From NCBI GenBank assembly GCA_965248255.1, contig CBDFIW010000001.1, positions 1 to 64,000 of the forward strand: a stretch of DNA of 64,000 nucleotides. The letters are read 5' to 3'. The DNA is from JAKZVK01 sp965248255 (GTDB lineage Bacteria; Acidobacteriota; Terriglobia; Bryobacterales; UBA6623). The notes beneath the pieces are model-generated. The model did not search any database, had not been told where the DNA came from, and worked only from the letters and a program-made list of their open reading frames with translations. The position numbers were made by a program, and so were the translations under genes. Of the stretch, positions 1 to 9,300 are shown one piece after another; the first letter of the stretch is position 1; every line of letters starts with the position of its first letter.

Positions 1-126
1 CAGGGTGCCAGCAAGCGCGACACGCCTGACCCACTGGTCGTTGCGCATGAAGAGCAGCACCGCGATGGTGAGGAACGGGACGGCAATCATCCAGCTAATC
101 AGGTGATCGGTAAGGATAGAGCTCAT
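1..126 (-). CDS. NuoM-like antiporter subunit, N-terminal part only (cut by window edge)
   Basis: The gene starts at an ATG at 126 and runs off the left edge, so only about 42 residues are visible. They form a short hydrophilic start followed by one transmembrane helix (ISWMIAVPFLTIAVLLFM), as at the N-terminus of NuoM/MrpD proton-translocating subunits. It lies 49 bases downstream of the NuoL-like gene on the same strand and ends the carbon-uptake operon as far as the window shows. The NuoM assignment rests on position and on this short stretch, so it is tentative. Confidence 0.5.
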   Translation of the reverse strand, partial: MSSILTDHLISWMIAVPFLTIAVLLFMRNDQWVRRVALAGTL

Positions 127-175
127 AAGAAATACCTTCCCGGGCCAAAGCGTGGCGAGCTTGCGTCATACGTTC

Positions 176-2434
176 TCATAGCAGGAACCAATAGGACAGT
201 GCGATAGCCAGGACCAACCAACAAACGGCCAACAAGAGATGATGCTGCAATGTGCGCGGCTCGATCCTTTGCAATGCCTGACCCGTTTCGTCAGCAAGCC
301 GTCCGAGGCCTTCGATAGCTTCATCGGTTCCATGCCGATCAACGACTCTCCACAACCATGCGGAAAAACGTAACGAGGACGTAGCGCTTCCTTGAACGAT
401 GCGTTCGACGCCGTGCGCTTCAATCGTCCCGCGCAACCAACGGGAGAGAACGATGACCAGGCTCGCTACACCCGCGATCGCGCGGTCGATGACGCGTGTC
501 TCGACCGTGCTCCGGATCCACCGTGCGAACCACACTGCCAAGGGGCCAACTGCGTGAACGGCGCCATCAATCCCCTTTTCAGTGGTGCCCCGGATCCCCC
601 GCGCGAACGAAAGAGCGAGGAATCCAACTCCTTGGACGACGGCATTGATTCCTTTGAGGTCGACGACTCGCCAGAGCCAATTCACGAGACGGAGTAGGGG
701 TCGGACGATGTAGGCGTCATAAATCTCGTCGAAGTAGAGCCTATGGAGGAGGGCAACATACACCGTCTTCATCCACTCCGACCGGGCAAGTGCAGAAAGC
801 CCGGAGCTCCCGTGGAGAAGATAGCCGACAGCCCACCCGCCGACGGCTGCCGTAAGTGGCACAAGAAGCCACGGTGAGAAAAGGCTTGCTTGCGCAGTGC
901 CGCCGGAGCCGAGCCGCGCGACCCCCAGGGCCGGAGCTAAGAACCCAGCAAGCCAGGACCATAGCAGCATTAGGAGAGCACCTCCACCGACTCCCCCTAG
1001 CACCAGCCCGGGCACATGCGCCCCTGACAGCAAGCGCGGATGGATGGTGAGCGGCGTGCGCGTCTGGGCGTCTCGAACTGAGAACCGCTGTTGGAATAGA
1101 GAGACCACGCCTCGGAATACGTAGATGGCCGTGAAGAACACTGTTGCCAGGCCTATGAACCAGAAGGCGGCCTTGGCAGACGGCAGGTCGTGGGCGGTCC
1201 ACAGTCGTTCGTATGGGCCCGCAAAGAGAATCAGTGGCGGGATGCACGCTAGCAACAAGGCACCCAGGGACAGGGGTGACGCCAGGCGTAGGGGATGGGG
1301 GCCCGACGCGGCATGGCTTTCGTCGTGTCCGTGCGTGGCAACGTTGTGGAGTGCGCTCCCCGTGGAAAGAAAGAGGAAGCCCTTCAGGAAACCGTGCGCC
1401 AACAGGTGGAAGACAGCCGCAGTGAATGCCCCGACGCCGCAGGCGAAGATCATAAAGCCAATCTGGCTGATGGTTGAGTAGGCCAGAAGCTTCTTGATAT
1501 CCGTCTGGGTGAGCGAGACAAGGGCCCCGTAGAGCGCTGTCGTTCCGCCGACGACCGCAATGACGGTCATCGTCGATGGGGCAAGCACTAACAGGGGGCT
1601 GAACCGAACCAGCAGAAAAGGACCGGCGTTCACCATCGTGGCGGCATGGATCAGGGCCGAAACTGGTGTCGGAGCTTCCATTGCGAACGGCAGCCAGATG
1701 TGGAGCGGAACTTGCGCAGACTTCCCCACACAGCCAATGAAGAGAAGGGTCGTAATCAGCGTATTGGCTCCGACCTTCCACTCCGAGCCCAGCCAACCCA
1801 GGAGGTTGATGCTCTGTCCACTGATACTCGGGGCGGCCGCCAGAATCTGCTGAATATCAAGGGTCCCATACGTGGCAAACGTCACCACCACTCCGAACCC
1901 GAAGCCGAGATCCGCCACAGCGTTGGTCAAGAAGGCCTTCGTCGCTGCTCTGCCCGCTGCGTTTCGCTCGGCCCAATGAGAAATCAGCAAATAGGAGCAG
2001 ATCCCCATGATCTCCCAAAGCATGAACGTCATCAGCAGGCTGTTGCTCATGACGAGCGTCACCATGGCGAAAGTGAACAGTGTCGTAACGGCAAAGAAGC
2101 GCCGGTAACGCGGATCCCCGATCATGTACCGCGATGAATAGACGTGTACGACAAAACTCACACCAGTAACCAGGAGGAGCAATAAGACCGTAAGCTGGTC
2201 TATGTACAGGCTCAGGTCAACGACGAGGCTTCCTACTTGGATCAGTCGATAGAGCGAGACCGAGATCGGCCCGCCGATCGATACGCTGACCAGTGCCGCT
2301 ACCGAGAGGGCGAACGACAGTCCAACCGCGGGAACCCCAATCCGATGACTTGTCTCAGCGAATACCCGCCCGCTCAGGGCCAGGGTCAGAAACGCCGTCA
2401 ATGGCAGCAGTGGAATGAGTATGAAGATCGACAT
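176..2434 (-). CDS. NuoL/MrpA-like proton- or sodium-translocating subunit with repeated C-terminus
   Basis: This 752-residue membrane protein belongs to the NuoL/MrpA N-terminal/DabB superfamily. The start at 2434 begins MSIFILIPLLPL, a typical first helix; the open frame continues further upstream but encodes implausible Cys/Arg-rich sequence. Core family stretches are visible (LMTFMLWEIMGICSYLLI, PTPVSALIHAATMVNAG, LAYSTISQIGFMI, FHLLAHGFLKGFLFL), carrying the conserved Glu, Lys and His residues of the ion path. Residues about 594-726 hold five tandem 26-27-residue repeats, followed by a final transmembrane helix. It lies 28 bases downstream of the MrpD-like gene. It could be the membrane partner of DabA or the large subunit of a split Mrp complex. 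Confidence 0.85.
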   Translation of the reverse strand: MSIFILIPLLPLTAFLTLALSGRVFAETSHRIGVPAVGLSFALSVAALVSVSIGGPISVSLYRLIQVGSLVVDLSLYIDQLTVLLLLLVTGVSFVVHVYSSRYMIGDPRYRRFFAVTTLFTFAMVTLVMSNSLLMTFMLWEIMGICSYLLISHWAERNAAGRAATKAFLTNAVADLGFGFGVVVTFATYGTLDIQQILAAAPSISGQSINLLGWLGSEWKVGANTLITTLLFIGCVGKSAQVPLHIWLPFAMEAPTPVSALIHAATMVNAGPFLLVRFSPLLVLAPSTMTVIAVVGGTTALYGALVSLTQTDIKKLLAYSTISQIGFMIFACGVGAFTAAVFHLLAHGFLKGFLFLSTGSALHNVATHGHDESHAASGPHPLRLASPLSLGALLLACIPPLILFAGPYERLWTAHDLPSAKAAFWFIGLATVFFTAIYVFRGVVSLFQQRFSVRDAQTRTPLTIHPRLLSGAHVPGLVLGGVGGGALLMLLWSWLAGFLAPALGVARLGSGGTAQASLFSPWLLVPLTAAVGGWAVGYLLHGSSGLSALARSEWMKTVYVALLHRLYFDEIYDAYIVRPLLRLVNWLWRVVDLKGINAVVQGVGFLALSFARGIRGTTEKGIDGAVHAVGPLAVWFARWIRSTVETRVIDRAIAGVASLVIVLSRWLRGTIEAHGVERIVQGSATSSLRFSAWLWRVVDRHGTDEAIEGLGRLADETGQALQRIEPRTLQHHLLLAVCWLVLAIALSYWFLL
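257..655 (-). repeat. Five tandem 26-27-residue repeats in the NuoL-like protein
   Basis: Residues 594-620, 621-646, 647-673, 674-700 and 701-726 of the NuoL-like protein can be aligned as one unit. The approximate pattern is G-I-D-x-A-V-x-G-V-x-x-L-A, then A/S-R-W-x-R-x-T-V-E. The first three units are the most regular and the fifth the most diverged. Each looks like an amphipathic helix and resembles the single IDGxVNG-type segment that NuoL proteins carry before their last helix. Amplification of that segment is inferred from the alignment. Confidence 0.75.
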
Positions 2435-2462
2435 CCTGTAAATGTGTCTCGTTATTCCCTGT

Positions 2463-3932
2463 TCACAAGCCCAGACGACTCGTCGCCTGCAGCAACACCT
2501 GCACAATCCGGTCACTCCACAACCCTAGACCTACGATGGCTACCGAAAGCACTCCGGCGCTGAAGCGTAGTTGGAGAGGAGTCTCAACCTCCGGAGAACT
2601 CGGACCCGTCTGGCCGTCTCGCAGCATGCGTTCCAGGACCTGTATGAAATAGGCCATGGTCAGCAGCGTCGTGAGCAAGATGGCCGCAACTGCTGCGTAG
2701 TTTTCTTTCTCGATCGCACTGAGCACGATGTACCACTTTCCAAAGAAACCACCCGTTGGGGGGAGGCCGATCATCGAGATTGCCGCCACGACGAATCCGG
2801 TGATTATCCAAGGAGTCGGTAGCCGCGTGCGGCCGAGATCGTCGAGAGTTCGAGCTCCGTACCGCCAACCGACGGCGCCGGCCATGATGAACAACAGGCA
2901 CTGCATCACAGCGTCATTGATTAGGTAGAACAAGCCGCCGGCTACACCTGTCTGATTACCCTGACCCACGCCGACAAGTGCGAGTCCGATGTGCGCCAGA
3001 CCCCCGTAGGCGAACCTTCGTTTCAGGTTCTGCTGTGTCAGTGCGAGAACCGCGCCGCCGACCGATGCAAGGGCGCCTACAACCCACAGCAGCCCGAACA
3101 TCTTAATAACCCTTTCGTCGTTTCCCGCCGGCAAGACCCAGTACAGAATCCGAATCCAAGCAAGCAGCGCGACCTTCGTCACCAACGCAGCCAAGAGCGG
3201 CGAAACCGCGTCAGGAGCTTCTGTATAGGCGTCGGGCAACCATCCGTGCAGCGGCATCAGCGCCATCTTGATGCCAAGCCCGATGAACATGAAACTCAGT
3301 CCGCCGATCACCGCTTTAGAGGCGAGGAGGTCCGGCACGCGTTGCGCCAGGTCGGCCATGTTCAGGGTGCCTGTCGCCGCATAGAAGTAGCCCACACCTA
3401 GCAAGTAGAACGAAGCGCCCAGCGAGCCCATGATGAGATATCGAAAGGCGGATACCAGGGACCGCCCGCCTGGGACACCCACGAGCGCGTATCCTGACAG
3501 CGCCGCTATCTCGAGGAAGACGAATACGTTGAAAAGGTCTCCGGCAAAGACAATGCCGGTCAGGCCGGACACCAGGGTCAGAAGGATCGCGTGGTAGGGC
3601 ACGGTGCGGCCCCCCAACTCCGTCCCCGCTTCGTGGCGTGTATGAAGCAGCGAGAGGAAAGCGAGCGCACTGAGTGCGAATGCCATGATGCCGGCGATCT
3701 CATCGGCTACCCATTCGATTCCGGCGGGCGGCGCCCATCCGCTGAGGGCGTATCGGATCTCGCCGTGGCTCAAGATCCTCCACAAGGTCGCCGCCGAAAG
3801 AAGGAACATAGCCCCAAGAGCCGTCAACGCAAGCGGACGGCAGCGTCCCGGATCTTTCAAGCCGACAAGCGGCATACAAATCGCCGCCAGAAACGGAACG
3901 AGGAAAACGAGTATGGGAAGGTGATCGCTCAT
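2463..3932 (-). CDS. mrpD: MrpD/MnhD/MbhH-like proton-conducting antiporter subunit
   Basis: This 489-residue polytopic protein is an antiporter-like subunit of the NuoN/NuoM/MrpD type. Visible family blocks include DLFNVFVFLEIAALSGYALVG, MALMPLHGWLPDAYTEAPDA, NLKRRFAYGGLAHIGLALVG and GLPPTGGFFGKW. The Glu of FLEI and the Lys of IKMAL match the positions used for ion translocation in this superfamily. The ATG at 3932 overlaps the stop of mrpC as ATGA, so the two are translationally coupled. Length is normal for MrpD. Confidence 0.9.
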   Translation of the reverse strand: MSDHLPILVFLVPFLAAICMPLVGLKDPGRCRPLALTALGAMFLLSAATLWRILSHGEIRYALSGWAPPAGIEWVADEIAGIMAFALSALAFLSLLHTRHEAGTELGGRTVPYHAILLTLVSGLTGIVFAGDLFNVFVFLEIAALSGYALVGVPGGRSLVSAFRYLIMGSLGASFYLLGVGYFYAATGTLNMADLAQRVPDLLASKAVIGGLSFMFIGLGIKMALMPLHGWLPDAYTEAPDAVSPLLAALVTKVALLAWIRILYWVLPAGNDERVIKMFGLLWVVGALASVGGAVLALTQQNLKRRFAYGGLAHIGLALVGVGQGNQTGVAGGLFYLINDAVMQCLLFIMAGAVGWRYGARTLDDLGRTRLPTPWIITGFVVAAISMIGLPPTGGFFGKWYIVLSAIEKENYAAVAAILLTTLLTMAYFIQVLERMLRDGQTGPSSPEVETPLQLRFSAGVLSVAIVGLGLWSDRIVQVLLQATSRLGL

Positions 3933-4306
3933 TCCAGTTTCTTGAGGATCTCGTCCTCGTCCAGGCTGCCGTACTTCTTATAGATCCCGGCGACCAAGGC
4001 AAGCGAGACACCAAGCGTCGCCACTTGCACGACGATCGCAGTCAGGGTCAGCACGTGTGGCAATGGATTCACGTAGGCCTCCGGCTGAACGGCCGTTTCG
4101 CCGGGCATAAGAATCGGAACCGTCGCTCCGTCCTTGGCACTGGTGGTGACAAGGAAGAAAATGACACTCGTCTGAACCAAATAGAGCCCAATCAGTTTCT
4201 TCACGAGATTGTGGTGCGTGACCGTGATGTAGACCCCCCACAGGAACAAGATGACGAACGCGATGAAGTTCGGCCTCTGTAACCAGGCCTGCACGAGCTC
4301 AACCAT
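3929..4306 (-). CDS. mrpC: MrpC/MnhC (NuoK-like) subunit
   Basis: A 125-residue, three-helix NuoK-like protein containing the block NLVKKLIGLYLVQTSVIFFLV and a hydrophilic C-terminal tail. The ATG at 4306 is preferred over a GTG at 4324 because GGAGA lies six bases upstream. It overlaps the 3' end of mrpB by eight bases. In Mrp and Mbh complexes this subunit packs beside MrpD and forms part of the ion-conduction path. Confidence 0.88.
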   Translation of the reverse strand: MVELVQAWLQRPNFIAFVILFLWGVYITVTHHNLVKKLIGLYLVQTSVIFFLVTTSAKDGATVPILMPGETAVQPEAYVNPLPHVLTLTAIVVQVATLGVSLALVAGIYKKYGSLDEDEILKKLE

Positions 4307-4751
4307 GAGAGTCTCCGTTGCCACTAACGACCGACAGACTGTAGACGATCGAGATCGCCGTCACCGCGACATCGACAGCCACGCCGATCTGCGTCAGCAG
4401 GATTCCCAGAAAGCGGCGCGCCGGCGCGGCCAGGCCCGGAACCTCCAGCTCGGCATAGTTCAGGAACTGCCCGCCGCCGATCAGACATAGTCCACCGACG
4501 GCTGCGAAAATCATCAGTCCCACACCGTCGGCCTTCGTGATTCTCTTTGCCACCATCGTCGGCCGGTCAGTAGGACCGAAGACGAGAATCCCCAGGATGA
4601 GACTCGTCCCCAGCATGACCCCGCCCACAAAGCCGCCCCCCGGGCCGTACTGACCGAAGAAGAGGATGTAGACCGCGAAGATCTGAACCAGGGGAATGAG
4701 TCCCCCGCTCAATCGCCGCACAATAATGCTGTCGTGTGGTGACTCGATCAC
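4299..4751 (-). CDS. mrpB: MrpB/MnhB subunit
   Basis: A roughly 150-residue MnhB-family membrane protein with the diagnostic block YILFFGQYGPGGGFVGGVML. The GTG at 4751 is the best start: it overlaps the upstream stop as GTGA and is preceded by GAGGAG about nine bases upstream. The protein supplies helices next to MrpC in Mrp-type complexes and is the MbhF equivalent in membrane-bound hydrogenases. Its place between the MbhD/E-like gene and mrpC follows the Mbh gene order. Confidence 0.88.
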   Translation of the reverse strand: MIESPHDSIIVRRLSGGLIPLVQIFAVYILFFGQYGPGGGFVGGVMLGTSLILGILVFGPTDRPTMVAKRITKADGVGLMIFAAVGGLCLIGGGQFLNYAELEVPGLAAPARRFLGILLTQIGVAVDVAVTAISIVYSLSVVSGNGDSHG

Positions 4752-5278
4752 GTCGTGTCTCTCCTCAGCAGCAGCCAGCACGCGATTCCGGCCGTGAAAA
4801 TCACGGCCGTCTCCATCAGGGTGTCGAGGGCGCGGTAATCCATCAGAACGGCGGTTACGACATTCGGGGTCTGCGTGTCAGCGAGGCTGTTCTCGAGATA
4901 AAAAGGCGATACGTGCGTGCTGGCCGGAGACGCCGGATCGCCGAACGCGGCGAGGTCGTTCGCGGCGTAGAGCAACAGCAGCCCAAGAAGGGGCAGACCC
5001 ACCACGGCGGCGATGGGCGGCGGCGTACGCCGAATCAAAGTGTCGCGGGGGTCAGTCCCAAACAAAGTCAGGACAAAGAAGACCGTCGCCAAGCCGGCGC
5101 CCACGACTGCCTCGACAAAAGCCACGTCAACCGCTCCGAGCCATGCCCAGACGAGTGCGAGAAAGAAGCTATACGACCCCAGGATGAGGACGGCGCTCAG
5201 GAGGTCCTTCACGACGATGGCCCCACCCGCCGTCAAGATCAGCAGGACCAGCAAGGGTAATTCGAACGAATACGTCAT
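4748..5278 (-). CDS. MbhD/MbhE-like (MrpA C-terminal, DUF4040-type) subunit
   Basis: This 176-residue protein contains LVWAWLGAVDVAFVEAVVGAG, the DUF4040/MbhD signature, followed by an MbhE-like part ending in DYRALDTLMETAVIFTAG. In canonical Mrp operons these segments are fused to the C-terminus of MrpA; here they form a separate gene, as in membrane-bound hydrogenase clusters. It overlaps mrpG upstream (ATGA) and mrpB downstream (GTGA). The Glu in FVEAVVGAG is the residue that makes this domain part of the ion path in solved Mrp/Mbh structures. Confidence 0.85.
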   Translation of the reverse strand: MTYSFELPLLVLLILTAGGAIVVKDLLSAVLILGSYSFFLALVWAWLGAVDVAFVEAVVGAGLATVFFVLTLFGTDPRDTLIRRTPPPIAAVVGLPLLGLLLLYAANDLAAFGDPASPASTHVSPFYLENSLADTQTPNVVTAVLMDYRALDTLMETAVIFTAGIACWLLLRRDTT

Positions 5279-5574
5279 CGCCGATCCTCACCCCAAGGCT
5301 TCACTCCGGAACGAAGCGCTGCGCGCACCGTCGCATGGCTGATGACCGGGTTGATCAAGTACAGAATCGCCAAGACCACCAGAATTCGAACCAAGTTCGG
5401 GCTGAAGCCCTGGTTGACCGCCAATCCGGTCAGGAGAAAGAACGCGCCCAGTGAATCCGTGAGTGCGACGGCATGGGAGCGCGTGTATACGTCGGGTAGG
5501 CGCAGCATGCCGAGCGCGGCAACAGCGAGAAAGAACAACCCGACTACGATCAGGGCGATGCTCACGGCGGTCAT
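5275..5574 (-). CDS. mrpG: MrpG/MnhG subunit
   Basis: A 99-residue membrane protein with the MnhG pattern LGMLRLPDVYTRSHAVALTDSLG followed by two hydrophobic helices. The start ATG at 5574 overlaps the mrpF stop as ATGA, and its own stop overlaps the next gene the same way. MrpG is a small accessory membrane subunit that packs with MrpE and MrpF. Confidence 0.9.
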   Translation of the reverse strand: MTAVSIALIVVGLFFLAVAALGMLRLPDVYTRSHAVALTDSLGAFFLLTGLAVNQGFSPNLVRILVVLAILYLINPVISHATVRAALRSGVKPWGEDRR

Positions 5575-5840
5575 GAGGGAGCCCCCCGCTGTTCGAGGTA
5601 TTTGGCAATCGCCAAAGCACCCACCAGATTGAGCAGAGCGTACCCGGTGGAAATGTCAACAAACATCTCCACGCGATCGTAGACGGTGCCGATGACGACC
5701 AACAGAATAATCGCCTTTGTCGAAATTCCATTCAGCCCCAAAACGCGGTCGTAAACGGTAGGTCCGCGAACGACGCGATACAAATAGATGATGATCATCA
5801 CCGCCAAGATGTCTAGCACGAAGAGAAAGAATGTATTCAT
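5571..5840 (-). CDS. mrpF: MrpF/MnhF subunit
   Basis: An 89-residue membrane protein with the MrpF motif YRVVRGPTVYDRVLGLNGIS, followed by hydrophobic helices (AIILLVVIGTVYDRVEMFVD) and a short basic tail. Length and motif are normal for the family. It is translationally coupled to mrpE upstream and mrpG downstream by ATGA overlaps. Confidence 0.9.
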   Translation of the reverse strand: MNTFFLFVLDILAVMIIIYLYRVVRGPTVYDRVLGLNGISTKAIILLVVIGTVYDRVEMFVDISTGYALLNLVGALAIAKYLEQRGAPS

Positions 5841-6331
5841 GCCGCACCTTCCCTTGCCTGGAAAACCTCCGCCACCTTGCGCTCCAACCGTTGGCTATTG
5901 AGGTCTTGTAGCGATTCGTCGTCCATGGCATGCACGATGAGCTCATCGCTCCGCGCTTCCGCGGTAACCGTGCCGGGCGTCAATGTGACTGAGTTACCCA
6001 AGAGCACGATGCTCGGTTCGTGGTCCGCCTGAGGTCGATAGCGAACCAACACAGGAGCAATCGGCAACCTCGGGTGGAGAATCAGAAACGACAAGTGCAG
6101 TCCGCTGACGAAGATCCGTCCGAACAGCCAAGGGAAGAACCGCAAGAGCTGCAGCCAGCGGATTGCAACGTCGGCGGGCCGGGCTGGGTCGGTATTCAAA
6201 AGTGCGACGCCGAATGACGCCACGAGACCGAGAGCGATGTGGGCCGGGCTATAGCTTTCCGTCAGGAGAACCCAAATGACAAAGAGAGCCAATGCTTTGT
6301 AAGCGAGATGTCTATCGAAAAGGCTGTTCAT
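5837..6331 (-). CDS. mrpE: MrpE/MnhE subunit
   Basis: A 164-residue membrane protein with the MnhE pattern: two N-terminal helices, then FLILHPRLPIAPVLVRYRP, LGNSVTLTPGTVTAEA and a cytosolic C-terminal domain. It starts 22 bases downstream of dabA and overlaps mrpF by four bases, so it opens the Mrp-like half of the operon. MrpE is thought to be structural in Mrp complexes. Confidence 0.88.
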   Translation of the reverse strand: MNSLFDRHLAYKALALFVIWVLLTESYSPAHIALGLVASFGVALLNTDPARPADVAIRWLQLLRFFPWLFGRIFVSGLHLSFLILHPRLPIAPVLVRYRPQADHEPSIVLLGNSVTLTPGTVTAEARSDELIVHAMDDESLQDLNSQRLERKVAEVFQAREGAA

Positions 6332-6353
6332 GGAAAAAAGACGACCGGTGGAT

Positions 6354-9300
6354 CTACGCGACCTGTTTCAGCGACAGCGCCTCCCAAGCGGATTCAGTGT
6401 TGTATCGGTGAAAGGCGTGGGTGTCGGGGTCTAGCGCTAGCAGGTTGACCCAGCCGTTGTGGAATAGTTTCTGGAGGATGTCATGGCGTTCGATCAGCAT
6501 CGAAATGCGATCGGTCGGCGCTTCGATGATGGCCAGCAGTCTCATCGGCTCATGATAGTGAAGCGCTCCGTCGTTGACACTTTGCAGCGGAAGCCCGCTT
6601 TGTAGATCGCTTTGGCTTCCAAGCATCACGCCCACACCCGCTACCACGTTGTGGATGACCTTGCTGCCACTACCGTAAACCCAAGGAGCGGCGGCGGAGT
6701 GATAGTACTCCATGTTGATCCATTCGCCGACGATCAGCGGGGCTGTCATGATCTTTTCCAGCAGCCCTCCATCCGGGTCGGCCTCTGGATCGTAGGAATG
6801 CAGGAAGACCCGTCCGTCCAGCGAGAGGCCATGCGTCAGGCTTCGTCTCCCGATGATGAAGCCCACATTGCTCGACAAGCCCCATTCCGGTCGAGGATTA
6901 GCCCAGTCGTCGCTGCGCGCCACCACATGCTCGAAGGCCTTCGCTGCTGACATGTTGGTCGACGTTCCAGGGAGCCGGCCACACCGTTCTTGAGCCCCAT
7001 CGGCGCCTGCTTTCTCGAGCACATCCTGCAACACCTGTAGGTCCTCAGCGTGACTCAAGGGCAATTCATCCAGGTCATAGCAACTGAGTCGATCGGTCGT
7101 CGTATTGTGTTTTCCTGCCAGGAACCACGTATCCTCGGGGATCTCAAGTCCGCTTTGCTTGAGAAGTCTCCGAACCTCGGAACTGTTGGCCATGGCGGCG
7201 AAGACCCGTGCGTTCGGATCGCCGTGGCTTCCGCCGCAGGCTCCGCAATCGTAGGCGGCCGCGTAGGGATTGTTCTCCGACGTGCTTCCGTGGCCGGCGA
7301 CGACCACGAAGCGCCCGAAGTTCTTTGTCAGGCCAATGATCCGCAGCCCGTTGCCCACGAACGTCGCCTGCTCCTCGAGGGTGAAGCCCTCGGGCAACGC
7401 CACGTCTTCGCTGCCTTCGGAATCAGCGTCTGCACGTTCCACCGGTATTCGCGTTGGCACGGCGTTGAAGAACCATCTCTTGATCCGGTCCCGAATGGCT
7501 GCGTACGGTTTCATGACCAGCGTCTTGCCCGCGAGACCGATGGAGAAGAAGAACCCCAATGCATCCACAAGCATGAAGGCGCTGATCGGATTCGCCTTCA
7601 GATCGTGAAACAGTTCGTCGGAGAGTTGCCACCAACGGCTCCCCGATGCATAGCACTGCAGTGGTTCCTGAGCGCCGGCTCCGGGTGTCTCGTTCACCGC
7701 AAACGAGGGCTTCAGTAGGACGGGGCAGAGCGCCAAACGCCCTGTCGCGTCGAAAGCCTGATGACTGATAGGAATCCCGAAGAAACCGGCGTAGCCGAAC
7801 GTCTCGTAGGGCCCCTGTGCCTCGAGGTGCCGGCGAAACGGCTCGGAACGCGCGTCGATACAGAAGATCAATTGCGCGTGAGGGCGGATCTTCGCTGACT
7901 GATCCCCGCCGCGATGAGAAGACAGTTTCCCGACCAGTTCCCTTCGGTATCCATCCTCATACGCTTCTAACCAGACGGCGCTGTGATCATCCTCAGGAAA
8001 CACATCCAACCACTCCACCAATGTCTGAGCATCACCCGGAGCAAGCTGTCCCACTTCTTCGGACGTTAGTTCGAGACACTGCGCCAGGTGGAACAACCGC
8101 CACGCACTTCGACACAAGCCGTCCGTCCGAGGGTCACTGTGATGAGAAGGTTCCGCAGTCAGTTCAAGATACTCATCACTATTCGACTGCCAGTATGTTG
8201 TGAGGGCGGACAGAGTTCCCGCGATCCCCCACTCCCGTTGGCACAGCGCGTCTGTCAGCTCGACTTCATAGACCAGACGGACGGCAACGTACTGGACGAT
8301 GTCGATCGGATGCTTCTGTTGACCGGGGTACTCGGGGTTCTCGGTGAGCCAGCGGATAAAACCCGTCCAACCCGGCAGTTGAGCGAACAGCCGAGACTGA
8401 TATTCCTTCCTTCGGTCGGGCGGAATCTGCAGCCGATCCAGGCTGAGAGCGATAGCTTCTTCGGCCGAATCCGGCAGTTCACGGATCTTCCGCGAGAAGT
8501 TCTTGATGCCCAGGAAACGGCAGGAAAAGTCGCGCGATGCGAGTTCGCGCCACCCTTTGTAGAAACCGCCTGCCCGCGAGGGCATCTCCCAGCCGGCCAC
8601 TCCCTCGTCGAGAAAGGCCGCCGTCCATTTCATCATCTGATCGTTGATCTGTTCGACCAGTGAGGAGCCGGTCAGCGTGTCAAGCCAGTCACTGATCGTG
8701 CGCTCGGTCGGCAGGGTCGGTTCGGTTGCCGCCGGGGGCGTGTCCTCTCCTTCGGCATCCTGGGGTTCGTGGCTGTCCGAGTCCGCGAGGTTGAGTGCGG
8801 CCAGCGTGGTGTTCCAGAGCTGGCTGACGTACTGCTTCTCTCGATCCTCTGAGGCCTCCGCCGCCTCGACGCGAAGTTTCTCCAGGATGCGCCGCTTCGA
8901 TTCATCGGAAAGACCGCCGCAGAACCTCTCGATTCCTTCTTTGGCGTTCAGCGTCCACGTCAAGAGCGACGGCTCCAGCACGTCGATCCCATGAAGCAAA
9001 TGCAGGCGAAAGACCTCGGAGGCCTCAACGTTGCGAGACCCTGCACGGACTCCACCGGAGTCCACGCGCGGGCCAACACGATCCAGGGCTCCTAGGACGC
9101 TCCGCTCCGTGATGCGGCCCTCCCGATAGAGCCGACGGTATTCCTCGTTGGAGAGATAACCCGTTCCACCGAACAGCCTATTCCCTCTCCGCGCCGCCTC
9201 GTCGAACGGCAAATGCTCGAAACCCCGAACCGGGCTGCGGTACGCAAAGGTTTTCAGCGGCCAGATCGGAGATACGGGCTCGCAGGCTTCCCCTACTTGC

